Source: an uncultured Clostridia bacterium
GTDB taxonomy: Bacteria > Bacillota > Clostridia > Christensenellales > Borkfalkiaceae
Direction of reading: 5' to 3'
DNA: 64,000 bases
Assembly: GCA_947631925.1 (NCBI GenBank)
Contig: CANRNE010000003.1
Location: 47,674-111,673, forward strand
Under the pieces are notes generated by a model that had not been told where the DNA came from, ran no database searches, and saw nothing but the letters and a program-made list of their open reading frames with translations. Positions 42,549-51,124 of the stretch are shown here, piece by piece (within the stretch, counting starts at the first letter, position 1; each line of letters begins with the position of its first letter). Made by a program: the position numbers and the translations under genes.

Positions 42549-45386
42549 ATGGTCAAAAAGACAGTTGGCATCGTCATTGCGGCTCTGTGCGTGGCACTCG
42601 CAGTCGCAATGAACGTCGTCATCGGCTACTTCAGCGATCTGATTGCGCTCTACTTCCGCAGTTCGGTCAACACGAACTTTGACAAGACGCCCGAACAGGC
42701 GCTTGCGGCGGCGCGCACATTCACGCAGGAAGAAGCCGAGGATGGGTTTGTCCTTCTCAAGAATGAGGACAACACCCTTCCGCTCAAGAGCAAGGGGCAA
42801 GTAAACCTCTTCGGCAATGGCAGCTACCAGACCCTGTATCAGGGCTCGGGTTCGGCTTCCAGCTGGTTCAAGCAGGACCAGAACACCAATATGAAGGACG
42901 GCATCGAGGCCGCAGGCTTCACCGTCAACCCCGGCCTTTGGAAGTTCTATGAGGACAACCTCAAGGAACGGCACGACCAAGAGGGCGGCAAGACGGACAT
43001 GAGCGGCGCGGACGCTTCCATCCTCGAACAGCCCCTGTCCCTCTATCGGACATATGACTATCAGGGACAGAACATTTTGACCTATTCCGAGGCGTATTCC
43101 GAGACCGCGATTGTCGTCATCTCCCGCGCAGGCGGCGAGGGCGCAGATGCCAAGCTCGACATGACGGGTGTCTACGGCGGCGACGCAGGCAAGCACTATC
43201 TCGAGCTCCAGCAGGTCGAAATCGATCTCCTCGACTATGTGAAGACGAACTATGACACCGTCATCGTCCTCATCAACGCTTCCACCCCCATGGAGCTCGG
43301 CTTCATCGAGGACGACGCGATTGACGCCTGCCTCTGGATTGGAATGCCCGGTTCCACCGGCAACAAGGCCATCGGCAGAATTTTGAGCGGCGAAGTCACG
43401 CCCTCCGGCCACAACGCCGACACCTATGCGTACGAAGTGGAGAGCGCTCCGTCCTACTTCAACTTCGGAAACTACGTCTATTCCAACTTCACGGACCCGC
43501 TCGTCACGGCAGGCAAACTCAACGCGAATTCCGCGAGAAACAAGTACGTCTACTACAACGAAGGCATCTATGTCGGTTACCGTTGGTATGAGACGGCGGA
43601 CGCAGAGGGCTTCTTCGACGATGTGACCCGCGGCGACAAGACGGGGTATGAGGCAGTCGTGCAGTTCCCGTTCGGCTTCGGCCTCTCCTACACCACCTTC
43701 GAGTGGAGCAACCCGCAGTGGAATGTCGGCAAGAAGGGCGGCGAGATTACCGTCACCGTCGACGTCAAGAACACGGGCAAAGTGAGCGGCAAGGACGTCG
43801 TCCAGCTCTACTACCATGCACCTTATATTGAAAGCGAAGGCATCGAAAAGTCCGAAGTCGTCCTCGGCGGCTTTGCAAAGACCAAGCTCCTCGCTCCGCA
43901 GGAGACCGAGACCGTCACGATTTCGATGCACTATGACGACCTCGCTTCCTATGACTACACCACCGAGAAGGCGTATGTGCTCTCCGCGGGTACTTACACA
44001 CTCTCTCTGCGCACGGATTCCCACACCGTGAAATCCGACCTCAAGCACGACTTCACCGTCGACAGCAAGATTGTCTACAGCGAAAGCAAGAACGGCAAGC
44101 GCTCCACCGATGTCACCGCCGCAACCAACCTCTATGACGAAGTGACGAAGGGCGACGGCAGCTTCGGCAAGATTGCTCCGCTTCTCACCCGCAAGGACTT
44201 CGAGAATACCTTCCCGACGAGCAGAGAGCAGTGCGCGAATGCGACAGCGGACGCCGCGACGATTGCCATCATGGGCAACAAGTATGCAGGCTCCACCATC
44301 AACGTCGCCACCCTCGACCAAGACCATCCCGAAGCGAAGAAGCCCACGACGGGCGCCAAGAACGGCTTCGTCATCAGCGACATGATTGGCCTCGACTATG
44401 ACGACCCGCTCTGGGATAAACTCCTCGACCAGCTCACCGTGCCCGAACTTCGCACCCTCTTCGGAAAGTGCGGTTGGCACAACCCCGCAGTCGTCTCCAT
44501 CGAGAAGGCGATGGCCGTCGATATGGACGGCGCAGAGGGGCTTCACGACCTCACGAACGACAAGACTTCCAACCAGTACACGACGACCGTCGTCCTCGCT
44601 TGCTCGTGGAACGTCGACCTTGCCGAAAAGTTCGGCGACATCTACAGCGACGAGTGCCTTGCGAACGGCGTCTCCGCGCTCTATGCGCCTTCCATGAACA
44701 CCCACCGTTCTCCCTTCGGCGGCAGAGCCTTCGAGTACTACTCCGAAGACGGCCTGCTCGCGGGCAAACTTGCCGCGGCGCAGATTGCCAAGATGTGGGA
44801 TAAGGGCATCGGCGTGTACATCAAACACTACATGCTCAACGATCAGGAGACCAACCGTTCGAACACCGTCCATACATGGGCGACCGAACAGACCATCCGC
44901 GAAATCTATGCACGTCCCTTCGAGATTTCCGTCAAAGAGGGCAACGCCACCGGATTTATGGCGGGCTACAACGCAATCGGCACGACGTGGACGGGTGCAA
45001 GCTACGCGACGATGACCGCGCTTCCTCGCGGCGAGTGGGGCTTCAACGGCAGAATGCTCACCGACGCTTGCGACGACTATGAGACGTACAGCTCGGATGC
45101 CGCCGTCTGCGCAGGTATCGACATGTGGCTGACCGCCTTCATGGCGACGCTCTCCGACGACATCATCAACTCCAACTACGGCATGCAGTGCGTCCGCCGT
45201 GCGGCTCACGACCAGCTCTATGTGTTCGCGAACTCCGCCGCGGTCGGCATGGACGTGCAGTGGAACAACGGCTGGATTGCTATCCCCGTCATCGCGACGA
45301 TTTTGCTCGCCGCCGGCGCCGTGCTCTCCATCTACTTCCTCGTCGTAAAGCCTTCCAAGAAGAATAAGGATAAGGAGGACAAATAA
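42549..45386 (+). CDS. Membrane-anchored glycoside hydrolase family 3 protein, swapped domain order
   Basis: A 945-residue GH3 enzyme, presumably a beta-glucosidase-type exo-glycosidase acting outside the cell. An N-terminal membrane segment (about 5-30) is followed by the GH3 C-terminal alpha/beta domain (GFVLLKNEDNTLPL), a fibronectin-III-like domain (about 395-490), then the catalytic GH3 N-terminal barrel (YAPSMNTHRSPFGGR, KHYMLNDQET, nucleophile Asp839 in MLTDACDD), and a C-terminal membrane segment with a Lys-rich tail. The order is reversed relative to common GH3 enzymes; such reversal is known in some Ruminococcus and Butyrivibrio glucosidases. AAGGAGAG precedes the ATG. Confidence 0.88.
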   Translation: MVKKTVGIVIAALCVALAVAMNVVIGYFSDLIALYFRSSVNTNFDKTPEQALAAARTFTQEEAEDGFVLLKNEDNTLPLKSKGQVNLFGNGSYQTLYQGSGSASSWFKQDQNTNMKDGIEAAGFTVNPGLWKFYEDNLKERHDQEGGKTDMSGADASILEQPLSLYRTYDYQGQNILTYSEAYSETAIVVISRAGGEGADAKLDMTGVYGGDAGKHYLELQQVEIDLLDYVKTNYDTVIVLINASTPMELGFIEDDAIDACLWIGMPGSTGNKAIGRILSGEVTPSGHNADTYAYEVESAPSYFNFGNYVYSNFTDPLVTAGKLNANSARNKYVYYNEGIYVGYRWYETADAEGFFDDVTRGDKTGYEAVVQFPFGFGLSYTTFEWSNPQWNVGKKGGEITVTVDVKNTGKVSGKDVVQLYYHAPYIESEGIEKSEVVLGGFAKTKLLAPQETETVTISMHYDDLASYDYTTEKAYVLSAGTYTLSLRTDSHTVKSDLKHDFTVDSKIVYSESKNGKRSTDVTAATNLYDEVTKGDGSFGKIAPLLTRKDFENTFPTSREQCANATADAATIAIMGNKYAGSTINVATLDQDHPEAKKPTTGAKNGFVISDMIGLDYDDPLWDKLLDQLTVPELRTLFGKCGWHNPAVVSIEKAMAVDMDGAEGLHDLTNDKTSNQYTTTVVLACSWNVDLAEKFGDIYSDECLANGVSALYAPSMNTHRSPFGGRAFEYYSEDGLLAGKLAAAQIAKMWDKGIGVYIKHYMLNDQETNRSNTVHTWATEQTIREIYARPFEISVKEGNATGFMAGYNAIGTTWTGASYATMTALPRGEWGFNGRMLTDACDDYETYSSDAAVCAGIDMWLTAFMATLSDDIINSNYGMQCVRRAAHDQLYVFANSAAVGMDVQWNNGWIAIPVIATILLAAGAVLSIYFLVVKPSKKNKDKEDK

Positions 45387-45387
45387 G

Positions 45388-45849
45388 ATGAAAGTTTTCA
45401 AGAAACTTGCAATCGTACTCAGCGCCATCCTTGCGCTCTCTGCGCTCGTCGCGGTCAGCGCCTGCGCAAAGCAGGAAGAGCGCACGACGTATGAGGGACA
45501 CTATCACTCCGACGTGACGGTCTCCGACACGGACGACACCAAACGCGGATGCGACCTGTTCGTCATCCTCAACCCCGATAAGAGCATCTACACGATTGCG
45601 CTCGACGACAATTCTGTCTATCAGTGCGCCGACCAGCAGGTGCTTTGGTCCATCAAGAGCAGCGGTTATTTCAATAACCTTGCGAACCTCGGCATCGATG
45701 GCATCAAGGCGCTCAAAGTCAATTTCGACGAAACAACGGGGCTCCCCAATGAGATCGTCGGAATGGACGTCAACTGGCTCGTTCCCGCGAATACCGCCGG
45801 TTGCGGATATGTCGTTCTGGCGCTTCAGGATGCCTTCAAGAATCTGTAA
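45388..45849 (+). CDS. Small predicted lipoprotein of unknown function
   Basis: A 153-residue protein with signal peptide and lipobox VSAC (Cys26). The mature part contains YEGHYHSDVTVSD and a C-terminal VLALQDAFKNL; I do not recognise a domain. It begins one base after the GH3 stop, so it is almost certainly co-expressed with the glycosidase and may be an accessory or substrate-binding partner. Confidence 0.78.
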   Translation: MKVFKKLAIVLSAILALSALVAVSACAKQEERTTYEGHYHSDVTVSDTDDTKRGCDLFVILNPDKSIYTIALDDNSVYQCADQQVLWSIKSSGYFNNLANLGIDGIKALKVNFDETTGLPNEIVGMDVNWLVPANTAGCGYVVLALQDAFKNL

Positions 45850-45872
45850 TAACCTTCCTCCTCTCATAATGA

Positions 45873-45904
45873 CAAAGGGGACGTCCGAAAGGGCGTCCTC
45901 TTTG
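45873..45904. terminator. Terminator between the lipoprotein gene and smpB
   Basis: Stem CAAAGGGGACG / CGTCCTCTTTG with one G-T pair and a 10-base loop, between convergent genes. Confidence 0.75.
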
Positions 45905-45921
45905 TGTGTATGCGATGAATT

Positions 45922-46374
45922 TTATTTGAGAAATTCTTTTGCGTCGCGGTCCATCTCCCGCTTCCGGTCGCGCTCGGCGATGGTGCGCTTCTTGTCATAG
46001 GTATGTTTGCCCTTGCAGAGGGCGATTTCCACCTTGACGAGCGCATCCTTGAAGTAGACGCGAAGGGGGACGAGGGTATAGCCGCGCTCGTTGACTTTTC
46101 CGACGATTTTATAAATTTCCCCGCGGTGCAGAAGAAGTTTGCGCTCCCGCCGCGCATCACGCGTGGAAAAAGCGCCGCTCTTGTCATAGACGGCGATGTG
46201 CATGTTTTTGAGATACACTTCCCCGCCGCGGACTTCGCAGAAGCTCTCCGAGAGGGAGGCCTTGCCCGCGCGCAGGGACTTGACTTCCGCGCCCTCGAGC
46301 ACGACGCCTGCCTCATATTTTTCCTCGATGAAATATTCGAAGGATGCGGTTTTGTTGACAGCGATAACTTTCAT
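45922..46374 (-). CDS. smpB: SsrA-binding protein SmpB
   Basis: Binds tmRNA and delivers it to stalled ribosomes in trans-translation. The 150-residue protein has NKTASFEYFIEEKYEAGVVL, GAEVKSLRAGKASL and the C-terminal KKRTIAERDRKREMDR typical of SmpB. I use ATG 46374; the upstream part of the open frame runs into rnr. It follows rnr by 7 bases. No tmRNA gene is seen in the window. Confidence 0.95.
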   Translation of the reverse strand: MKVIAVNKTASFEYFIEEKYEAGVVLEGAEVKSLRAGKASLSESFCEVRGGEVYLKNMHIAVYDKSGAFSTRDARRERKLLLHRGEIYKIVGKVNERGYTLVPLRVYFKDALVKVEIALCKGKHTYDKKRTIAERDRKREMDRDAKEFLK

Positions 46375-46381
46375 GTTTGCC

Positions 46382-48433
46382 TCAGAGAAGTTGGAATTGT
46401 ACACGGCGGGAGCCGAGGTCGGCGCCCACGACTTTGACGCGCACCTCATCGCCGATGCGATAGCATCTTCCGCCGCCCGAAAGCAGTTGCGCCCGATCGT
46501 CGTAGTCGTAACTTCCGACGGGGAGCGTCTCGAGGGGAATCATTCCTTCCACGCCGCAGCCGAGCTCCGCAAAGAGGGCAAAGCCCGTGACGCCCGAGAG
46601 GACGGCAGGGAAGATCTCTCCCACCTTTCCGCGCATCCATTCCGCGATATAGAGCGCGTCCACGTCCCGCTCCGCTTCCTGCGCCTCCCGTTCACAGCGG
46701 GTGGACTGCACGGCGGCATCCCTTGTTTTCTCCATGGAAATTGTGTTTTCCGCGGCGAGGGCGGCCTTTACGGCGCGGTGGACGGTGAGGTCGGGGTAGC
46801 GGCGAATGGGGGAGGTGAAGTGGCAGTAGCAGTCGGATGCCAGCCCGAAATGGCCGATGTTCGCGGTCGAATAGACGGCTTTCATCATCGAGCGGAGCAT
46901 CACGCGGCTGACGACGGGGAGAAGGGGAGAGCCCTCGAGGCGGGCGAGCACGCGGCTGTAGTCGGCGGGAGCGACCTTTTCGGGGTCGAAATCCGCCGCA
47001 AGCCCGAGGTCTGCGAGAAAGTCGGCAAATCCCTCCGCCTTTTCCGCCGAGGGACGCTCGTGGACGCGGAAGACAGCGGGAAGATTCTTCTCTTCCAAAT
47101 AGCGTGCGACGCACTCGTTGGCGAGCACCATGAACTGTTCAATCATCTCGCGGGCGAGGTCGTCCGTGCGCTTGGAAACGTCGATTCTGCCGCCTAAAAC
47201 TGTAATTTGCGGCTCTTCGGACATCAGATTGACGCCGCCGCGGCGCTGTCTTGCCTCCTTGAGAATGCGGGTGAGCGCCATTGCCGTGTTGACAAAGGGG
47301 ACGAGGTCGGGAAACTTGTCTGCCGTCTCCATGTCTCGCTCGTACAGCTTCTTTATCTCGCCATACGTCATGCGGTGGCGGGAGCGGATAATCGTCTGCG
47401 CGACGCGGCTTTTGATGACATTCCCCTTGCGGTCCACCGTCATAAAACAGGAGAGCGTGAGCCTGTCCACCCCCTCATTGAGGGAGCAGATGCCGTTGGA
47501 GAGGGCAGGAGGGAGCATGGGGAGCACGCGGTCGGGGAAGTACACGCTCGTCCCGCGCAGATAGGCCTCCCTGTCGAGCGCGCCGCCCGCGGAGACATAG
47601 TGCGAGACATCGGCAATGTGCACGCCGAGATGATAGACGCCGCCGTCCTTGGTGACGGAGATGGCATCGTCGATGTCGCGCGTGTCCTCGCCGTCCACGG
47701 TGATGATGAGCTCGCTGCGCAAATCTTCGCGCGAGGCGGGGGAAGGGGTGCGCTGTTCCTGCCGTGCGGCCTCCTTTAAGACCTCTTCGGGGAACTGCGT
47801 GCGCAGGGAATGGGAGCGGATGAGCGCCTCCTCTTCGGTCGCCAAATCCCCCGAGCGGCCGAGAACAGACAAAACTTTCCCTGTCGGGCCGTCCCGATAG
47901 GAAGTGATGGCGGCATGGACTTTGTCCCCGTCCCCGGCGCCGCCGTGCAGTCCCGCGGGGATGAAGACGCGCGCACAGTACCTTCTGTCGTCCACCTCAA
48001 TCCACCCCGCCCGTCCTTCGCGGCGATAGGTGCCGACGGCCTCCGTGAGGCCCCGTGAGATGATGGCAAGCACTTCGCCCTCGTCCTCCGTGTTCTCCCG
48101 ATGATAGCAGAGGACGGTGTCCCCGTGCAGGGCTCCCGCGAGCGAACTTGCGGGAATGAAGAGGTTGCGCCCGCCGCCGATGGGGGAGAAGAAGGCGAAT
48201 CCGCGTTCATTGCCGCAGACGGTTCCCTCCACGGCGTGGAACTGTTTCGCCGTCCCGAAGCGCCCGCGCTTGTCCTCGAGCAGTTCTCCGCTGCGCACGA
48301 GCGCGACGAGATGGGAGCGAATAGCAAGCATCTCCCGCCGCCCGAGACGGAGGCGGTAGGCAATTTCGTTGGGGGTGAGCAGGGCAAACGCCCCGTTTTG
48401 GAATTGTTTGAGGAGGGAAGTTCTTGCGTCCAT
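46382..48433 (-). CDS. rnr: Ribonuclease R
   Basis: Processive 3'-5' exoribonuclease of 683 residues that degrades structured and non-stop RNA and works with SmpB-tmRNA. An N-terminal winged helix, cold-shock domains, the RNB catalytic domain (DGEDTRDIDDAI aspartates; HFTSPIRRYPDL) and a C-terminal S1 domain are in order. ATG 48433 has no ribosome binding site and lies 5 bases after the T run of the secG terminator, so translation initiation is unusual. Confidence 0.95.
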   Translation of the reverse strand: MDARTSLLKQFQNGAFALLTPNEIAYRLRLGRREMLAIRSHLVALVRSGELLEDKRGRFGTAKQFHAVEGTVCGNERGFAFFSPIGGGRNLFIPASSLAGALHGDTVLCYHRENTEDEGEVLAIISRGLTEAVGTYRREGRAGWIEVDDRRYCARVFIPAGLHGGAGDGDKVHAAITSYRDGPTGKVLSVLGRSGDLATEEEALIRSHSLRTQFPEEVLKEAARQEQRTPSPASREDLRSELIITVDGEDTRDIDDAISVTKDGGVYHLGVHIADVSHYVSAGGALDREAYLRGTSVYFPDRVLPMLPPALSNGICSLNEGVDRLTLSCFMTVDRKGNVIKSRVAQTIIRSRHRMTYGEIKKLYERDMETADKFPDLVPFVNTAMALTRILKEARQRRGGVNLMSEEPQITVLGGRIDVSKRTDDLAREMIEQFMVLANECVARYLEEKNLPAVFRVHERPSAEKAEGFADFLADLGLAADFDPEKVAPADYSRVLARLEGSPLLPVVSRVMLRSMMKAVYSTANIGHFGLASDCYCHFTSPIRRYPDLTVHRAVKAALAAENTISMEKTRDAAVQSTRCEREAQEAERDVDALYIAEWMRGKVGEIFPAVLSGVTGFALFAELGCGVEGMIPLETLPVGSYDYDDRAQLLSGGGRCYRIGDEVRVKVVGADLGSRRVQFQLL

Positions 48434-48438
48434 GCAAT

Positions 48439-48467
48439 AAAAAAACGGGCAAGTCACGCTCGCCCGT
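48439..48467 (-). terminator. Terminator between secG and rnr
   Basis: Minus strand ACGGGC (48462-48467), 11-base loop, GCCCGT (48445-48450) running into seven T residues (48439-48445). rnr must be read by read-through. Confidence 0.8.
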
Positions 48468-48481
48468 CAAGGTTTTTTCCG

Positions 48482-48805
48482 TTATACGCCCCAGATGGCG
48501 TCGATTTGCAGAATGAAGAAGATAATCGAAAGAACACCGAGCACGACGAGACAGATGACCGTCGCGAGCTTGAGTTTGGATTCGGTGGACTTTCCCTTGT
48601 TCTTGCCGTAGAAGGTCTCGCTGGAACCGCCGAGCGCCTCGATTCCCTGCGAATTTCCCGGGGTGAGCATGACGAGCACGATTGCGGCGACGGCGGCAAC
48701 CGCCATCAGAATGACGAATACGATGCTGACTGCGCGATAGGTCACAAAAATCGCATCGGTGTCTACGGGTGCAAGTAAATTGGAAAGAATGGATGCCATA
48801 TTCAT
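48482..48805 (-). CDS. secG: Preprotein translocase subunit SecG
   Basis: Small SecYEG component of 107 residues with two membrane segments, the second at the C terminus, and the conserved ML(T)P...GIEALGGSSETFYGKNKGKS loop between them. AAGGA precedes ATG 48805. First gene of the secG-rnr-smpB group that is conserved across Bacillota. Confidence 0.93.
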   Translation of the reverse strand: MNMASILSNLLAPVDTDAIFVTYRAVSIVFVILMAVAAVAAIVLVMLTPGNSQGIEALGGSSETFYGKNKGKSTESKLKLATVICLVVLGVLSIIFFILQIDAIWGV

Positions 48806-48839
48806 ATCAAATATTCCTTTTTCTGCTGATACAACTCAA

Positions 48840-48868
48840 AGTATACCATATCCGCGGCGAAAAAACAA
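48840..48868 (-). promoter_or_regulatory. Promoter of secG
   Basis: Minus strand TTGTTT (48863-48868), 17-base spacer, TATACT (48840-48845). Confidence 0.7.
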
Positions 48869-48946
48869 GTACTTTTCGGTTGATTTGAAAAATTTTTCCG
48901 CCCGTAAAAACATTTTTCATCTTTTTTTTGATTCCACGTGCAGGGA

Positions 48947-48975
48947 TTGACAAATTTTTTCCGCTATATTATAAT
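48947..48975 (+). promoter_or_regulatory. Consensus promoter placing the kinase-GltX start codon at the transcript 5' end
   Basis: TTGACA (48947-48952), 17-base spacer, TATAAT (48970-48975). The expected transcription start is about 48982, one base before ATG 48983, predicting a leaderless mRNA. Confidence 0.8.
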
Positions 48976-48982
48976 GATATTT

Positions 48983-51124
48983 ATGAGCGTTCTCATCCTC
49001 ATCGGCATGCCTTCCGCAGGGAAGAGCACCGTCGGAAAACTTCTTGCCGCACGCCTTGGGCTGCGCTTTCTTGACGGAGACGACCTTATCCGCGGGGCGA
49101 CGGGAAAACAACTCGACGCACTCATTGAGGAGGGCGGCGCGGAGGAGTTTCTTGCGCTCGAATCCCGCGTCCTCTGTGCGCTCGACTGCGACAACTGCGT
49201 GTTGGCTACGGGCGGGAGCGCGGTCTATTCCCCCCAAGCGATGGAACACCTCAAAGGCCTCGGCACCGTGGTCTATCTGAAAATCGGCTTGGAGGAGATG
49301 AAGCGGCGCATTCCCGACTTTGCCGCGCGCGGCGTCGTCATGCGGGGGAATGTGCGCACCGCCGAGGAGTTATTCGAAGAACGCGCGCCGCTCTATGAGC
49401 GGTATGCGGACATCACAATCGACTGCGAGAATTGTTCCGCAGAGGACATTTTGGATACGGTCGCAACCGCGACCCGCAAAGGAGCTGACATGGATCTCAA
49501 AAAACTTGCGGAGCGCCTGCTCCCCGGGGATTATCCCGCCCTCGAAAGCTTCGAGGGAAAATATCCCCCGCGCAATCTTCCGTCTAAGGCGGAAGTCACC
49601 CGCCTTGCCCCGTCGCCGACGGGATTTATCCACCTCGGCAATCTCTTTGCCGCCATCGCCAACGAGAGAATCGCGCACCGCAGCGGCGGCGTGCTCTATC
49701 TCCGCATCGAGGACACCGACTTAAAGCGCAAGGTGGACGGGGCGGTGGAGGCCGTTATCAAGGCGCTCGAATACTTCGACATCAAGTTCGATGAGGGTGC
49801 CGAAATCGGGACAAGCGACACCTACGGCCCGTGGTACCAGCGGCAGCGCGCGGAGATTTACCGTGCCTATGTCAAATCGCTCATCGAGCGCGGCAGGGCG
49901 TACCCGTGTTTCTGCACGGAGGAGGAGCTCACTGCGCTTCGCGAGGAGCAGACGGCGAAGAAGGAAATTACGGGCTACTACGGCAAGTATGCAAAGTGCC
50001 GCAACCTCTCCGAGGAGGAGATTTATCGAAATCTCGACGCGGGAAAGCCCTTCGTCATCCGTCTCAAGTCGCTCGGAAATCCCGAGAACAAAATCAAATT
50101 CCACGACGAAGTCAAGGGGGACATCACGGCCACGGAGAACGATCAGGACGTCGTCATCTTGAAGTCGGACGGCATTCCCACCTATCACTTCGCGCACGCC
50201 GTCGACGACCATCTCATGCGCACGACGCTCGTCATCCGCGGCGAGGAATGGCTCGCCAGTCTTCCCATCCACCTCGAGCTCTTTGAGACGCTCGGTTTCC
50301 CGCTCCCGCGCTACGGGCACAACTGCTCCCTCATGAAGCAGGACGGCGAGACCAGACGCAAGCTCTCCAAGCGCAAGGACCCCGAGCTCTCCCTCGAATT
50401 TTACCGCAAAGAGGGGTACTATCCCCGCGCGGTCAAGGTGTACATGCTCACCCTGCTCAACTCCAACTTCGAGGAGTGGTATCTCAAGAATCCCGACGCG
50501 CCCCTCGAGGACTTCCCCTTCAAGGTGGAAAAGATGGGCAAGAGCGGCGCGCTCTTCGACCTCGACAAGCTCAACGATATCTCCAAGAACGAGCTCTCCA
50601 AGCTCTCGGAGGGGGAGATGGCGGCATTTTTGCAGGCTTGGGCGGAGGAATTCGGCACCGACGCGCAGAAGGGGTATTTTGCGGACAGAGAAAAGCTCCT
50701 CCGCGTGCTCACGCTGTGCATGGGCATCGGCGGCAAGAAGCGGAGAAAGGACTTCATGACCGCCTCGCAGGCGATGGACTTTATCCGTCTCTTCTTCGAA
50801 CGGCCCCAAAGCTTTGAGGCATACCGCGTGGAAGACGCCGTCAAAAAGAGCGTGCTCTCGGACTTTCTCAAGACCTATTGCCATGAGGACGATTCGCAGA
50901 CTTGGTTTGCAAAAGTCAAGGAGATTGCCGCCGCGCACGGCTTTGCGACGGACATGAAGGAATACAAGGCAAATCCCTACGCATGGAAGGGAAGCGTCGC
51001 GGACATCGCGGAAGTGCTCCGCATCGCAACGACGGGGAAGGCAAATTCGCCGGATCTTTGGACCATCATGCAAATTTTGGGCGAGGAGGAAGTGCGCGCC
51101 CGCATCGAGGGGGAAATTGTATGA
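48983..51124 (+). CDS. gltX: Shikimate-kinase-like domain fused to glutamyl-tRNA synthetase
   Basis: One open frame of 713 residues. Residues 1-169 form a P-loop kinase of the shikimate-kinase family (MPSAGKST, DGDDLI, RAPLYERYAD), but the substrate arginine motif is FLALE rather than FRxxE, the GGG loop is GGSA and the RPLL lid motif is absent, so shikimate is unlikely as substrate. From residue 170 follows a complete class I GluRS (544 residues): PSPTGFIHLGN, RIEDTDLKRK and KLSKRKD. An AAAGGAG site 5 bases before the internal ATG at 49490 predicts a free GltX as well. A one-base shift would end the kinase at TGA 49486, so a sequencing error must be excluded. Overlaps thyA by 4 bases. Confidence 0.9.
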   Translation: MSVLILIGMPSAGKSTVGKLLAARLGLRFLDGDDLIRGATGKQLDALIEEGGAEEFLALESRVLCALDCDNCVLATGGSAVYSPQAMEHLKGLGTVVYLKIGLEEMKRRIPDFAARGVVMRGNVRTAEELFEERAPLYERYADITIDCENCSAEDILDTVATATRKGADMDLKKLAERLLPGDYPALESFEGKYPPRNLPSKAEVTRLAPSPTGFIHLGNLFAAIANERIAHRSGGVLYLRIEDTDLKRKVDGAVEAVIKALEYFDIKFDEGAEIGTSDTYGPWYQRQRAEIYRAYVKSLIERGRAYPCFCTEEELTALREEQTAKKEITGYYGKYAKCRNLSEEEIYRNLDAGKPFVIRLKSLGNPENKIKFHDEVKGDITATENDQDVVILKSDGIPTYHFAHAVDDHLMRTTLVIRGEEWLASLPIHLELFETLGFPLPRYGHNCSLMKQDGETRRKLSKRKDPELSLEFYRKEGYYPRAVKVYMLTLLNSNFEEWYLKNPDAPLEDFPFKVEKMGKSGALFDLDKLNDISKNELSKLSEGEMAAFLQAWAEEFGTDAQKGYFADREKLLRVLTLCMGIGGKKRRKDFMTASQAMDFIRLFFERPQSFEAYRVEDAVKKSVLSDFLKTYCHEDDSQTWFAKVKEIAAAHGFATDMKEYKANPYAWKGSVADIAEVLRIATTGKANSPDLWTIMQILGEEEVRARIEGEIV
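49478..49492 (+). promoter_or_regulatory. Internal ribosome binding site and start for free GltX
   Basis: AAAGGAG (49478-49484), 5-base spacer, ATG 49490 in the same frame as the fusion. It is the best ribosome binding site of the transcript. Confidence 0.75.

Noticed and set aside
42504..45485. 993-codon minus-strand frame opposite the GH3 gene
   Set aside because: Antisense shadow of a clear GH3 gene; no ribosome binding site or domain. The same applies to long antisense frames over sbcC (23040-25676) and the PepSY gene (37999-40116).
48900..48983. T-box or amino-acid riboswitch before the gltX operon
   Set aside because: The predicted transcript has no leader, so there is no room for a riboswitch.
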